28,723 bases of DNA from Schoenoplectus triqueter. Lineage: Eukaryota > Streptophyta > Magnoliopsida > Poales > Cyperaceae. Made by a program: the position numbers and the translations under genes. The notes under the pieces were generated by a model, which saw nothing but the letters and a program-made list of their open reading frames with translations, searched no databases and was not told the origin of the DNA. The number at the start of each line of letters is the position of its first letter. Position 1 is the stretch's first letter. Positions 9,177 to 20,222 of this stretch are shown here, piece after piece. Location of the stretch: assembly GCA_964058805.1 (NCBI GenBank), contig CAXKVV010001258.1, positions 1 through 28,723 on the forward strand, read 5' to 3'.

Positions 9177-9933
9177 CACTACATGGTCTTTTGCATCGGC
9201 CAAAAATCCTGATCTGCATGGCTTTACCCATGCCCATGGTCATTAGCATAAGCCAGCCGTTGCTATATTATTGCATCGGTTTTATCATTTGCATCGGTCT
9301 TCATTTGCATCAACCAAGCCGACTCCAAAGTCTTTGTTCTAAGCAATAATATATACCATTTGCATCAGCTTGACATAAGCAAATGACTTACTGAATCTAT
9401 TGGGCTAGATGCAAGCATTATTAAGTGAATTTTGCATTTTTATTTTTTTCTTTATTTTACATTCTGATTTATTTTAGTGGTCAATAATAAATATGATACT
9501 AAAAATAATTATAAGCACACGTTGAAGAATATTTCTGTAATAAAATTCTTATAATGTCATCAATACTAAATAAAGTATCTTTTCCCTCAAATCTTAAGAT
9601 CAAATACATAAAGCCATGTATTAATCAACATAACAATTATAACTTGTACAAAACTAACACCACTAAATCTCTATAAATATAAAAGAAAATTATTGTAATA
9701 ACAGACAGTTGTAACTAATACAAAACTAACACCATTCTCTAAATAAATTCTCAGGAACCTCTTGTAAATAAATGCATGCAGATGCAGCTCTCAATTTTGA
9801 AACACACAATAAAACAATTTATAAGAACATCACATAAAAAAAAGGATGCTAATAAAAATTTTGGCTGATGCTAATGAAAAAAGCCGATGTCAATAAATAT
9901 TAGCCGATGCAAATGTAGCATTTTTCTGTAGTG
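9177..9933. mobile_element. Non-autonomous CACTA (EnSpm-like) element
   Basis: It begins CACTACATGG and ends CTGTAGTG, so both ends show CACTACA when read inward. Subterminal repeats typical of CACTA elements are present: TTGCATCGGC and variants on the left (about 9191, 9270, 9291, 9307, 9361) and the inverse GCCGATGCAAATG/GCTGATGCTAATG on the right (about 9863-9915). No transposase sequence was recognised. A 3-base target duplication is not evident (TCG outside left, AGA outside right), so the site may have mutated. 757 bases. Confidence 0.78.
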
Positions 9934-10357
9934 AGATATTAGTAGAATAGAGGACAATATTGAATGTTAAATGTAAAAATATAAAGATTAAAATTTTAAG
10001 GGCTATGGAAAAAGTTCGAACGAATTATTCATAATTTTAAGATTGAAGATTCAACAGTATCATAATTTTAAGAGTCGGAATTTTTTGACGATTGTTTTTT
10101 TCACAATACTAAGAAAGGCAACGCTTAGTTAATTTGCTGCAGAATTTCAATATGCTGATCGAATTAAATGGCTCAAAAGATATCATTTGAATGTAAAAAA
10201 AAATAAAAAAAATAAACTGTAACATTGGGTGATCAGTATTATTAATTGTACATGTTATATCGTAGATTTGCTTCTTTATGCATACTTTTTCATGCACTAT
10301 GATAACTTCGCCTAATGAGGACGACAACAAACGTGAAAAAGAATGAGTTTTACAATT
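9934..10357. other. Intergenic DNA; partial copy of the adjacent repeat
   Basis: AT-rich. About 10275-10350 resembles 11330-11430 (TTTTCATGCA, then GGACGACAAC, then AAAATGAGTT), suggesting an older direct repeat of about 1.1 kb period at the edge of duplicated segment A. Confidence 0.45.
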
Positions 10358-12130
10358 TACAAATCATGATAAACATAACAAGTACCAAACAAGAAATGAT
10401 TAAACTTGCGTAAACATTGAAAAAAAATTGTAAGAAATTGAAGGGAACGTAAAATGAATCGGCAAAAATATGTATGACAGGATGTTTCCTGTCGGAATAT
10501 GTTCCATTAATTTATTTCTAACAGAGATATAAATTTATTTAACAAATTTGAGTAATTTTATAGCTATTAAATATCAGGTGCAGATCCAAGGTGGTCCAGG
10601 GGCACGTGCCCCTCTGAATTTTGAAAAATAGTGTTTTTCAGTAATGCTTTCGTTAATTTGTCTCTCCTGAAAAAAATTGTGTCCCTCCTAAATTGTCTGA
10701 TTATTTTTATTGAGAAAAAATATTTAATATCATACATAATGAAATAATTATGCAAAGATATCAAAATAAAAAGTTACGTAGACAAAAACTTTCTTCATCA
10801 ACTTGATTATTTATTATTTTGAGTTTTATTTTGTTGTTATTTTGAATATATAAAATGTTATTATTTTAATATTTTTTTATTAGATAAGAATATATATTAA
10901 ATTATTAATTTTCTATTTAAATGGGTTTGAAACCCGATAAGCTATTACAATCCGATAATCCCCGTCCAAAATCCTTTATCCGCCCTGATAAATACAAAGC
11001 ATAGATCTATCCATGCTTATAATTGAAAGAGGCAGATCCAAATCACCTAATTTAATCTAACTATCAGAATTTTATAGAAAATCATTTTTTTTCTTAATAT
11101 ATTACCATTTTGATATTTTCTCTGATTGTTAAGGAAGCAATTATTTTGAAATTTTAGATCATCCCGTAGGAATGATTTCTTATACCGAGAATAATAGGGA
11201 AAAGAAATCTTAAAATATGAGACACTCGGTTTGCTTCAATAAATCAATCCGTCAACGAAATTAAGCGTCGCAAATCAACTATTTGAACGACCACAATAAA
11301 ATTCAAAGCAGTTGCGTTGTTCCGTAGACTTACTTTTCATGCATCACGCTTTTTTTCTTCGACTAACTCATTTATTGAATGACTTTACCTGACAGGACGA
11401 CAACTCACACGTACAAAAATGAGTTATATGTGAACACTCTATTATATATTGTATTTTTTTGAAGCAAAACTTTTATATATATTATTATTTTGTGATGTTC
11501 ATTTAAAATTAAAACATTTTTCTCATATATATTTAATAAGAATAAACTCATTCTTAATATTGTCAACTCAATATTGTGAAGAATAATTCATGTGAATTTG
11601 TTATATAAAATATTGGAGTGAACTAAACAATGAATAACTATTTTTTTTTCTATTCTATATCTTATAAATAATATTTATTTTCAAATTTAAGTAATTATTT
11701 ATTCCTAAAAAAATAAATGGAAACGATTGATTGATTATAATTTGACTCACTATAAAAAAATTATGAGTTCTATAACAATAAGGATATCAAATTTTGATAT
11801 ATTTAATTATAATTTTCATCAATTTATTTTATGTCTTGTATTAATTATTTGTCAAGAAATTGACATGTACAAACTGACATTTCATATACTTTAGAATTTA
11901 ATTTATCTTTATAGTGTTTTTTTTCATTTATTTTCTAAGATTTTGTTAACCTAGTCAAATATCGCGTGCAACCAATATGAGAGAATATGAGCAAACCATT
12001 GTATTTTATCATATTACTTGAGAAAAAGAATAACTATTGAACTATTGTTCAAAAAAGAATGAATTTTCGAATCAAGTTATTTAAATGAAAAAAAAATTTA
12101 TGATTCACTTGAATTGAAATTAGACAGATT
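10358..12130 (+). repeat. Duplicated noncoding segment, copy A
   Basis: Homologous in the same order to 15132-18460. Shared anchors (A/B) include AAACTTGCSTAAACATTGA (10402/15174), GGCAAAAATATGTATGRCAGG (10459/15232), AATCACCTAATTTAATCTA (11041/16307), GCAAATCAACTATTTGAA (11270/17707), AATAAACTCATTCTTA (about 11542/17927) and TTTATGATTCAYTTGAATTG (about 12098/18428). No gene was recognised. Copy A carries a hAT insertion (10575-10987) absent from copy B, and an empty version of the site used by the large hAT in B. Confidence 0.75.
10575..10987. mobile_element. hAT-like element inserted in copy A
   Basis: The left end is CAGGTGCAGATCC and the right end read inward is CAGGGCGGATAAAGG. The flanks TTAAATAT (10567-10574) and ATAAATAC (10988-10995) agree at 6 of 8 positions, an aged 8-base duplication. 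The homologous place in copy B (about 15330) runs straight through without the insert, which independently fixes the boundaries. A GGGGCACGTGCCCC palindrome lies near the left end and ACCCGATAA/ATCCGATAA motifs near the right. No transposase seen. Confidence 0.72.
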
Positions 12131-14012
12131 ATTTAGTTTAAAAAAATGTTAAATTTTTTTAAGAAAAAAATGCGGGTTAATCTACAAAATTTTAAAAATT
12201 TATTCAAATCCTCAATCTAGATTTCAAATTTATGATATCCTACATAAAATAGTATCTTTATCACTAATCAAATGCTAATTATTTAGCTTGTTTGAGCAGT
12301 ATTCCTCATATTAATTGAAACTAATTTGTTATAGACTAATTTCACTTAATATGGGCTAATAGATTCTAGTCTCCAATCCAGATTTTGAGCCATCAGCTTT
12401 GTTACAAGAGTTGTTCTAGCGCCATCAATAAAACTCTTTTACTTCATGTACCCGATCCACATTACATTCAATGGGGAGGGTGCATGGGTACGAATTATGA
12501 TGTACTAATTACTCTATAGGGTAAATAATATATAAAGCAGTGAATATTTTTCTAAAACAATATCATTTTCATCATCATCTCATTATAATTGTTGCTACTG
12601 TTGTTACCATTATAAGTATTATTATTAACAATATTATTCCAATTTATATATTTTATAGTTTGAATTTTATTTGTTCTTATAAAGTTGTGAGGTTGATTTA
12701 TATATAATATTGACTTATGCATCATTTTAATTTATATTATTTTATATATAATAGAATAGATGATTATATTTTTTTTTACTTTTTGTTATATTTTGTGTAT
12801 GATATTTTAAAGTAATATAGTGATTTACTTTTTATAATCTTTTAATCAAATTATGCCAATCATAAAAAAAATAACCATTGTTTGTTTGTTGTCTATTAAT
12901 CTTAGCAGGTTAAAACATAACCTAATAAAGCTAAATTGAACACATATATAAAAAGAATATAGATACGATCAATTGACAACCTATTTGTTATTCGCTACAA
13001 ATACTGAATGGAAAGAAACCACAAAGAGGAAATTAAGGATATAGAGAGGACAGTGTATAGCAAAAACTCGTGGGAGCAATCAATCCATCTTGCACTCTCT
13101 TTTATCTCAGTCGTCCGATTATTGGTGGGTGCATATTCTCTACAGTGGTATAAATTTTACAGTAAACAATCCCTCTCATACGAACAGTATTATGGTCAGC
13201 AATGTTTTAATTCAGAAGGGTTATTTATTGTTCAAATCCGAACAATTATATAAAATTTACAGTACTATAGAGAATATAAACTCATTATTAATATCCAATT
13301 GTTATCATGAGAATGAACTATGTCAATGCAAGACAACGAGAGGCGCGTCTCTCGAAAGAAAAAGAAAATATAGAAAAATATTTGAATGTCCAACCTGATG
13401 TTTCAATGTGCATCTATCATCTATGATAAAAGAAATATTTATTAAGTAAAATTATGGGATCCATGTATATATAGATGATGGTGAGTGAAATGAGAGGATA
13501 TTACAAAAAACACTATATCACCATCCAAAAGTTTAAATGAAAGAACCAATAATGAGAATGTGATGAAACAAAAGTTTAAAAAAATACATGCTAGTACTTT
13601 TTCATCACTAGAAATTTACAGTTCTATCTAGTATAGTACTGAATTAGAGGGAAAAAAGTTAGGAACTCAAAATACTAATTCAAAAAGAATTAATAATCAT
13701 TGTTTGTCACGTATATAAACACATTTAGAGTATCTCATCGTTCAATCAAATTTTATTGACAATTATCATTTTAATTTCAGCGATATAAAGAATATGCAAA
13801 ATTAAAAAACTTTCTAAATTTGACAATATTGATAAGCCATGTTAGCAAAGGAAGGAAAAAACTGATCGGCTATGGATAATATTTTTTACAACGATGTAGC
13901 CTCTCTATTTTCGATAACAACTATCTATTTATTGTGATGTGTCGGAATTGACAATTCAAAGATGCAGATGCTCTAATAACTACAGTTATCTTTCTAGATT
14001 TCAGATTTCTAC
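12131..14012. other. Intergenic AT-rich DNA with one small MITE candidate
   Basis: Besides the inverted repeat at 13133-13277 I see only low-complexity AT-rich DNA. About 12330-12400 (ending GCCATCAGCTTTGTTA) resembles 20930-21030 (ending CCCATCAGCTTTGTTA). The frames at 13008-13253 and 13090-13398 cross the MITE candidate and are not supported as genes. Confidence 0.5.
13133..13277. mobile_element. Small MITE candidate, about 145 bases
   Basis: The left arm 13133-13161 (ATATTCTCTACAGT...) and the right arm read on the minus strand (ATATTCTCTATAGT...) agree at about 24 of 29 positions. A TA dinucleotide sits at both outer edges, compatible with Tc1/mariner-type insertion, but two bases prove little. 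Confidence 0.5.
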
Positions 14013-14022
14013 CATGATCTTC

Positions 14023-14254
14023 AGTTTTTATAGTAATAATAATTATTATTAAATTAATATTATTAAAAATAAGAGTGAGAACCGTAAAATTTTAAATATA
14101 CGAATGACAGCGCACCACTGTCATTAGCGTGTTAGTTTCTTATATATACAAAACTGGCAGTGGCGCGCTGTCATTCGTATATTTAAAATTTTACAGTTCT
14201 CACTCTTATTTTTAATAATATTAATTTAATAATAATTATTATTAATAAAAACTA
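14023..14254. mobile_element. Foldback MITE, copy 2 (compact)
   Basis: Same family as 7138-7511. The 66 bases at 14047-14112 match 7150-7215 with only a few differences. The element is flanked by a perfect 10-base direct repeat CATGATCTTC (14013-14022 and 14255-14264), which supports a Mutator-like origin. The centre is short, with one degenerate palindrome and a GGCAGTGGCGCGC half-site instead of the five palindromes of copy 1. Confidence 0.85.
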
Positions 14255-14264
14255 CATGATCTTC

Positions 14265-15131
14265 TATTCTTCTCTTGAGTTGTATAGTTCAAACTAAGGC
14301 CGTATTTGGTTTAGGAGTAAATTGATAATAAGATCATTATACTTTGCCACTCCTTAATTTAAAGTACTATGGAATATGCAAATAATTTTATAGTACTATG
14401 GAATTTCAAATTCCTAAACAAGTATTAGAAACATCAATATTTGTTGATATAATGAAAATTGAAACTACCATACAGACTTAGGAGTCGACCGTCTTCTCAT
14501 TCATTCTTTTACGTAATATGTTGTTTTCCTCGAGTCTATCACTGCTCTACTGTTACCAACATTGAAAAATATTTCTTTTAGCTTAACTGAATTAATGCGC
14601 ATATATATCGTCAATCATATAACGGATAATTAAAATGATATTGCATAATTTAATACGCGTATATATTATTACTTATTTTGATCTTCTGTGACAGATATAT
14701 GACATGTAAAATGATATTGTATATTTTATATTTAATTTTTCAAATTTATAATATTTTAGTATATATTTTATTTATATTAAATGAAATGATACTGTAAGAT
14801 GATATAGTATATTTTAGCATATATTTTTAAATTACATCTGAATAATAATCGAATCATGAATTTTAGGCCTAATAAATTCTAAAATATTATATCTCTGACC
14901 TCTTGACCCCAAAAATCTCCACACGAACACAGTTCTCTTCATTCTGCTCTTTCTTGTGTCGTTTTACTCGGAAATCGGAAGAGACTAAGAGTGGCAAGGA
15001 CCTAACTACAATTTTTTGACATTTTCTATGAATTTTCTTGATTTTTCCCAAACCTGTCTCCTACGTTATTAAAACCACAAGTCCACAATAAATAGTGATA
15101 ATCAAACTTGAAACAAAACATAATTAGTGAT
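14265..15131. other. Intergenic DNA with a possible MITE at 14297-14430
   Basis: GGCCGTATTTGGTTTAGGAG (from 14299) is roughly mirrored by AAATTCCTAAACAAGTATT about 100 bases later, and between them GTACTATGGAAT occurs twice. This resembles a degraded GGCC-TTTGG type MITE, but no target duplication was found. The remainder is AT-rich with nothing recognised. Confidence 0.4.
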
Positions 15132-15535
15132 TACAAATCGGAGTAAATATAAAACTACCAAACGAGCATAAAATAAACTTGCCTAAACATTGAAAAAGTT
15201 TGTAAGAAATTGTATGGCACTTAAAATAAATCGGCAAAATATGTATGGCAGGACATCTCTATTGGAATATGAACATTGATTTTTAAAAGGGATAATTTAT
15301 TTTCCAAATTTGAGTAATTTATTAACTATTGCATGCAAAACATAGATCTATTATATATGCTTATAACTATGTTGAAAGAATGCGGGTGCGAGATATGAAG
15401 ATTTTCAAAAGTATTAAAATAAGGATGTACTAATCTATAATAAATTTATATATTAAAATAAATATAAAAATTAAGTGATATTAAAAAATTAGAAGAAAAA
15501 GATATTAAAGATATAATATAAATAACGCAGAACAC

Positions 15536-15670
15536 TTGATGGCGCAGTGGTGTTACTGTAACTTGTGAGCGCCTATACTAGAGATTGAATCCCATTCTCC
15601 TTGAATTTGAATTTTGCAACTACTCCACGGGATCCAGTGTGGCAGACTCACTGTGGCAGACCGTGCAGTG
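15536..15670 (+). mobile_element. Possible tRNA-derived SINE or tRNA-like fragment
   Basis: TGGCGCAGTGG (15540-15550) fits the RNA polymerase III A box. AGATTGAATCC (15582-15592) matches the B box GGTTCGANTCC at 8 of 11 positions, at a spacing normal for tRNA promoters. The intervening sequence does not give a full cloverleaf, so an intact tRNA is unlikely. Flanking duplications and a tail were not identified, so the outer limits are guesses. Confidence 0.45.
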
Positions 15671-15770
15671 CGTGAAACTATCTGAAATTAATGATGAAAC
15701 GGACTGAAAACGCGTCGAAATGCTGAAATCAGCCTTGAGCCGTATCTGAGATTTATCAGAGATGTATCAC

Positions 15771-16052
15771 TAAGAGCATCCGCATTGGTATCGATTGTCA
15801 AAATTAAAATTTTATACCACATCATCAAATTTATAATATATTTTAAGTGTGGCATTCCTAAATAAAATTAAATTATCAAAATGACACTATCATAATTAAT
15901 TTTCTACTTATCCGCTGATGTGGCTTGTCAAATGGACTGTCAAATTTAGATAATTATCTAATTTTGTCTAGTTTCTGCATCCCTGAAATTTAAATGACAA
16001 TTGTCAAATGAGATTTGACAATCAATTTGACAATGAGATACGAATACTCTAA
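15771..16052. mobile_element. MITE with TAAGAGCATCCGCATTGG terminus
   Basis: The left end TAAGAGCATCCGCATTGG is mirrored by the right end read inward, TTAGAGTATTCGTATCTCATTG. GTATCA occurs just outside both ends (15764-15769 and 16053-16058), probably the remains of a target duplication. The interior is rich in TGTCAAAT-type words in both orientations. It interrupts an older repeat containing GTATCTGAG-type sequence. No coding capacity. Confidence 0.62.
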
Positions 16053-16168
16053 GTATCAAGGACGTATTTGATGTTCAATCTTGACCGAATCTATCAATCA
16101 AAATTGTTAAGATTTTCCAATACATCAGCAAGTATCAGATACAAATTGCACATAAATCTGTATCATAT

Positions 16169-16299
16169 ATGTATTTGATATGAGATGTGGTGATATTTGA
16201 CTGAAATCTGAGCAACTTGTAACTGAAATCGGGATGTATATCTGATACGGAATGCGGTGATATTTGTCCGAAATCTGAGCAACTTGTAACTGAAACAAC
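16169..16299 (+). repeat. Tandem duplication, about 65-67 base period
   Basis: Two adjacent units share GGTGATATTTG and, further on, AAATCTGAGCAACTTGTAAC and CTGAAA; the second starts near 16234. The units differ at several positions, so the duplication is not recent. Confidence 0.75.
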
Positions 16300-16445
16300 A
16301 TATCAAAATCACCTAATTTAATCTAAATGTGAGAAAGTTTTACAAAATCAATTTTTATTATTTTAATTTATTATATTTTCTTATTTTCCAAGACAACAAC
16401 AATTTTAAAATTTTAGATCACCTATACAAAGAATAATAGGAAAAC

Positions 16446-17663
16446 TAGAGGTGACAGAGCCCAACCCGATCCGAGAAACCCGTCTGACCCGCCTTGATCT
16501 GATACGATCCATAATCTAAAATAATCTGACACTGAACGATCCGATACCCGACCCGACCCGACCTGATACGATCTGAAACCCGAAATGATCTAACACTAGA
16601 TGACCCGATACCCGACCCAACCCGACCGGATAGAACTCGAAACCCGAAATGACCCGATACTAGATGAACTGATACCCGACCCGACCCGACCTGATACAAC
16701 CCGAAACCCGAAATGACCTGACATTAGATGACCCGATACCCGACCCAACCCAACCTGATACGACCCAAAATGACCCGACACTAGATGACCCGATATTCGA
16801 CCCGACCTGACCTGATATGACCCGACAGTAAAATTTTAATAATTATGGTTAGACCTTGAATGAATTATGAAAATATTATTTTCATGCTCCAGCTCACGCT
16901 CTTGGAGACTCAGATGTGACCTCTTTGGGTGCTATGCAAATGTCAAATAAGTTGAATAATTTAATTATTATTATGAATATTAACTTATTTAATTTAAATA
17001 ATAAAGTTAATATTAACTATGATATCTATCAAATATATTTCTATCAATAATTCAACATATCTTCAAATGAAACTTGTATTGTATAGATGACGATGAATTG
17101 AGGATTGAGGAGATAAATACAAAAGAGTTTCAATTGAAATTAAGGTGAAACCTGCATTACTCAAATATGCATCATTTAGAAATTCAATCTGATCTGATTC
17201 ATTCGACCTGACTAGATCAGACACATAGATGATGAAATCTAATCTGATCTGATCCAATCTAGTCTGATATGATTAAAAAACCTAAAATAATCTGGCACTA
17301 GATGACCCAATAACCAACACAATCTGACCTGATACGATCCGAAATCCGAAATGACCCGACACTAGATGACCCGATAACTGACCCGACCCGACCTGAGACA
17401 ACCAAAAACCCAAATAAACCGACACTAGATGACTCGATAACCGACCCGACCCGAAATCCGAAATGTCCCGACATTAGATGACCCGATAACCGTCCGACCC
17501 GACCTAATACGATCCGAAACCTGAAACGACCCGACACTAAAAGACCCGATACCCGACCCGACCTGACCCGACTAGACTCGTAACCCGATAATCTTATTAA
17601 GTCAAATTGACCCAACCAGACCCGAACCCGAACCCGGCCAACCTGCCCTGATTGCCACCTCAA
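16446..17663. mobile_element. hAT-like element carrying two 64-base tandem arrays
   Basis: A perfect 8-base duplication AGGAAAAC flanks the element (16438-16445 and 17664-17671). The ends are TAGAGGTGACAG and, read inward from the right, TTGAGGTGGCAATC, a common plant hAT-type terminus. Copy A keeps the unfilled site (GGGAAAAG, 11197-11204). Inside are two arrays (about 16500-16825 and 17281-17610) of a unit near 64 bases with the theme TGATACGAYCCGAAACCCG, AAATGACCCGACACTAGATG, ACCCGATACCCGACCCGACC, four to five copies each. A unique AT-rich stretch of about 450 bases separates them. The Arg/Gly/Ser/Val-rich minus-strand frames here (16445-16699, 16596-16781, 17298-17684) are translations of the array and not genes. 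Confidence 0.88.
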
Positions 17664-18460
17664 AGGAAAACTTCCAAATTTCAATATGTCAATTAATTTA
17701 AGCGGAGCAAATCAACTATTTGAATGCCAACAATCAAAATTAAATGCAATTGCGTTGTGCCGTAGAGTTAGACTAACTTTTCATGCTTCTCACATGTACA
17801 AAAATGAGTTTTATGTGAACAAACTTTTATATAATGTTATTTTGAGATGTTCATTTTAAACACTTTCTAAGATATATATTTAGTATACCACATCAAATTA
17901 AAAACAATCATATAAAAATAAACTCATTCTTATTATTAAGAGCTCAATATTGCAAAGAGTAATTAATATAAAATTATTTTATATGATATTAGAGTGAACT
18001 AAATATTAAATAATGTTATTATTTGAAACATTTAGTGTTTCAAATCTTTTAATCCTCAACTTATTATAAAGTATAATATATTAAAATTTTAAAATGATTT
18101 GCTAATGTGATAATAGAGATAATGCATTTCAAAAATTATATAAGATGTGCTTTTCTAGTCAAATTTGCTATTTTCAGTAGTTCTTGAATCTAGTTGCAAG
18201 TTTTTTGAATTTGTATGAATACTTAATAGTAATTCACAACTTATTCTCAGTTTAAAATTATTTATGAAAACTCTTAAGCCACAAGTTCAGTTAAAATTGT
18301 AAACTTATTTAAATGATATTTGTACATTGTAATGTATAAGAATATAAAAAATAATAGTTAAATATGAAGCAATTATTTAGGAAAAAGAATTAATTGTTAT
18401 ATCAAGTTACATAAACAAATATAAAATTTATGATTCATTTGAATTGAAATTGGATGATTT

Positions 18461-20222
18461 GGCTCATTAAAGTTGTGTTTCTTATTCTAACTAGTTGGAG
18501 GAAAGAACAAGAAATAAATGAAACAGAGGACTAAAGAGAGAGACAAAGAGAGTTTTGTAGATTTCTATACTATATACATTTAAGTCTTACATTCTAATAG
18601 TTAGAGAGAGAAATGACGGTTTTGTTACTTTTCTTAATTTATAAACTAGACTTGGATTAACAGGACCGACCTATTCTATACTTGTATATTCTATTTATCA
18701 TTTCACAAATTTTTTGGATCAAATATCAAATTTATATAATAAAATTTAAATAAATTATTATTTGTTTTTCCAAAAGTAGTTTTATTTGAGGATGTTTCTT
18801 TTTTACAACTCCTATTAATCTTCGGTTGTTTTTAACAAATACTTTGACCATCCTTCAAAATTTTTTTACAAAATTTCAAATTTAATGTTTATTTTTTATA
18901 TTTTAGAAAATATCCTACATCTATAAGCAATATTCAACAATAACAATAGATATTGTTGTTGTAAGAATCTATGCACAAAATATTTATGCATCATTATAAA
19001 TATTAAAGTTGTAACTTGAATTTCACCTCAACAATGTGATCATAAAAAAAAGAATTATAAATTTTTAAATTGGAGAAAATATAAACATAATTTTTAAATA
19101 CTGATGATATATATAATAATAATTATCATCATCATCGTAAATATTATACTAAATATATGATAATTTACAAAGAATCATAAAAAAGATCATTTCAATAATC
19201 AAGTTTCACATTAAATACATGAAAAAAAAATTTAAGTCCATGAACAAATTTTACACATTACTTTAAATGAGGAGAGAAAAAAAATCTACATATGAACCAC
19301 TAGATTCAAGTACATGGAAAAAATTTAACCAAAATAAATGATGGAGAAATCTTAAAGATGTGACATGTGTATATATGAAGGACTGGAATACTTAACCCTT
19401 TTATGGAGTTTAATTGGATATAGTTTTTTAACCAACCATGTAACATTGGCTCATTGCCTTTGTTTAGAGAACTAGATCAATGGCTGAACATACTTTTTTA
19501 TATATATTAAAATATGTTTCTTTTTCTAGTGTGTGGCATACAATCAGCAAAAAAAAAGGTAACTAATTAAAGATTTCCAAGTATTTTTCAAATGCAATTC
19601 AGTAAGACACAAATAAACAAAATCATAAAGGAAGATGTATAATTGAAGCATTACACCACATAACACAATTATGAAAAGAGTTTATGAGATACACACATCA
19701 TGAAAGGAGAAAAAAGAACAAACAAAAAATAGACTATTGTCAAACCAAAAGAACCTGCACATGCGTGAGTTCAGGAGATCATAAACAAGTCAATTGGATT
19801 TTGTACATGCATAAGTTCAAGAGATCATAAACACTTCAATTAGATTTTTATGAAGGCAAAAATAAAAACCTTTGCAGGATTATGACAGAAAAATACTCTC
19901 CAAGTTGAGGCATCAGAATATTCTTAATTTGAGTTATATATCCAACAATTTAATTAAAGGCATAGACATCAAGATCACAGAAGTAATTAGTAAGAACATA
20001 TTATAAAGAAGAACATCCATATGAAATCTAATAAACCAGAGCCATCATACAAAAAATGGCACGCTGCAGTCGTCAACTTTTGTAAACAGCTTCAAGAGGC
20101 AATAAAATTAAATAATTAAGCATTTCAATACGTACAGGAACCATCATTAATCATGCCCTCGAGCTGTTGCTGTGAGAACCACCAGGGTACACATACCACT
20201 ATACCAGTTATATGCAACCAAC
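18461..20222. other. Intergenic AT-rich DNA
   Basis: Apart from a 46-base tandem duplication at 19757-19848 there is only AT-rich sequence with an ATC/ATA-rich tract near 19115-19140. No gene, RNA or clear transposon end was seen. Confidence 0.5.
19757..19848 (+). repeat. 46-base tandem duplication
   Basis: Two adjacent units share ACATGCRTRAGTTCARGAGA and TCATAAACA, then TCAATTRGATTTT. Unit 1 begins near 19757 and unit 2 near 19803. Confidence 0.8.

Larger units (their letters stand above)
15132..18460 (+). repeat. Duplicated noncoding segment, copy B
   Basis: Homologous to 10358-12130 but expanded by later insertions: about 0.9 kb between 15378 and 16300 (holding the SINE candidate, a MITE and a 67-base tandem duplication) and the 1.2 kb hAT at 16446-17663. 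It lacks the hAT of copy A. No gene recognised. Confidence 0.75.

Noticed and set aside
8771..9249. Overlapping plus- and minus-strand frames of 107 and 103 codons
   Set aside because: No domain recognised; the minus-strand frame begins inside the CACTA element. Kept only as a note that a decayed gene is possible.
13008..13398. Two plus-strand frames of 81 and 102 codons
   Set aside because: Both pass through a small inverted-repeat element and have no domain.
15540..15610. Functional tRNA gene
   Set aside because: A and B boxes are present but I could not form acceptor, anticodon and T arms of a cloverleaf.
16445..17684. Four Arg/Gly/Ser/Val-rich minus-strand frames (61-128 codons)
   Set aside because: They are translations of the 64-base arrays within a hAT element; the periodic sequence explains the open frames.
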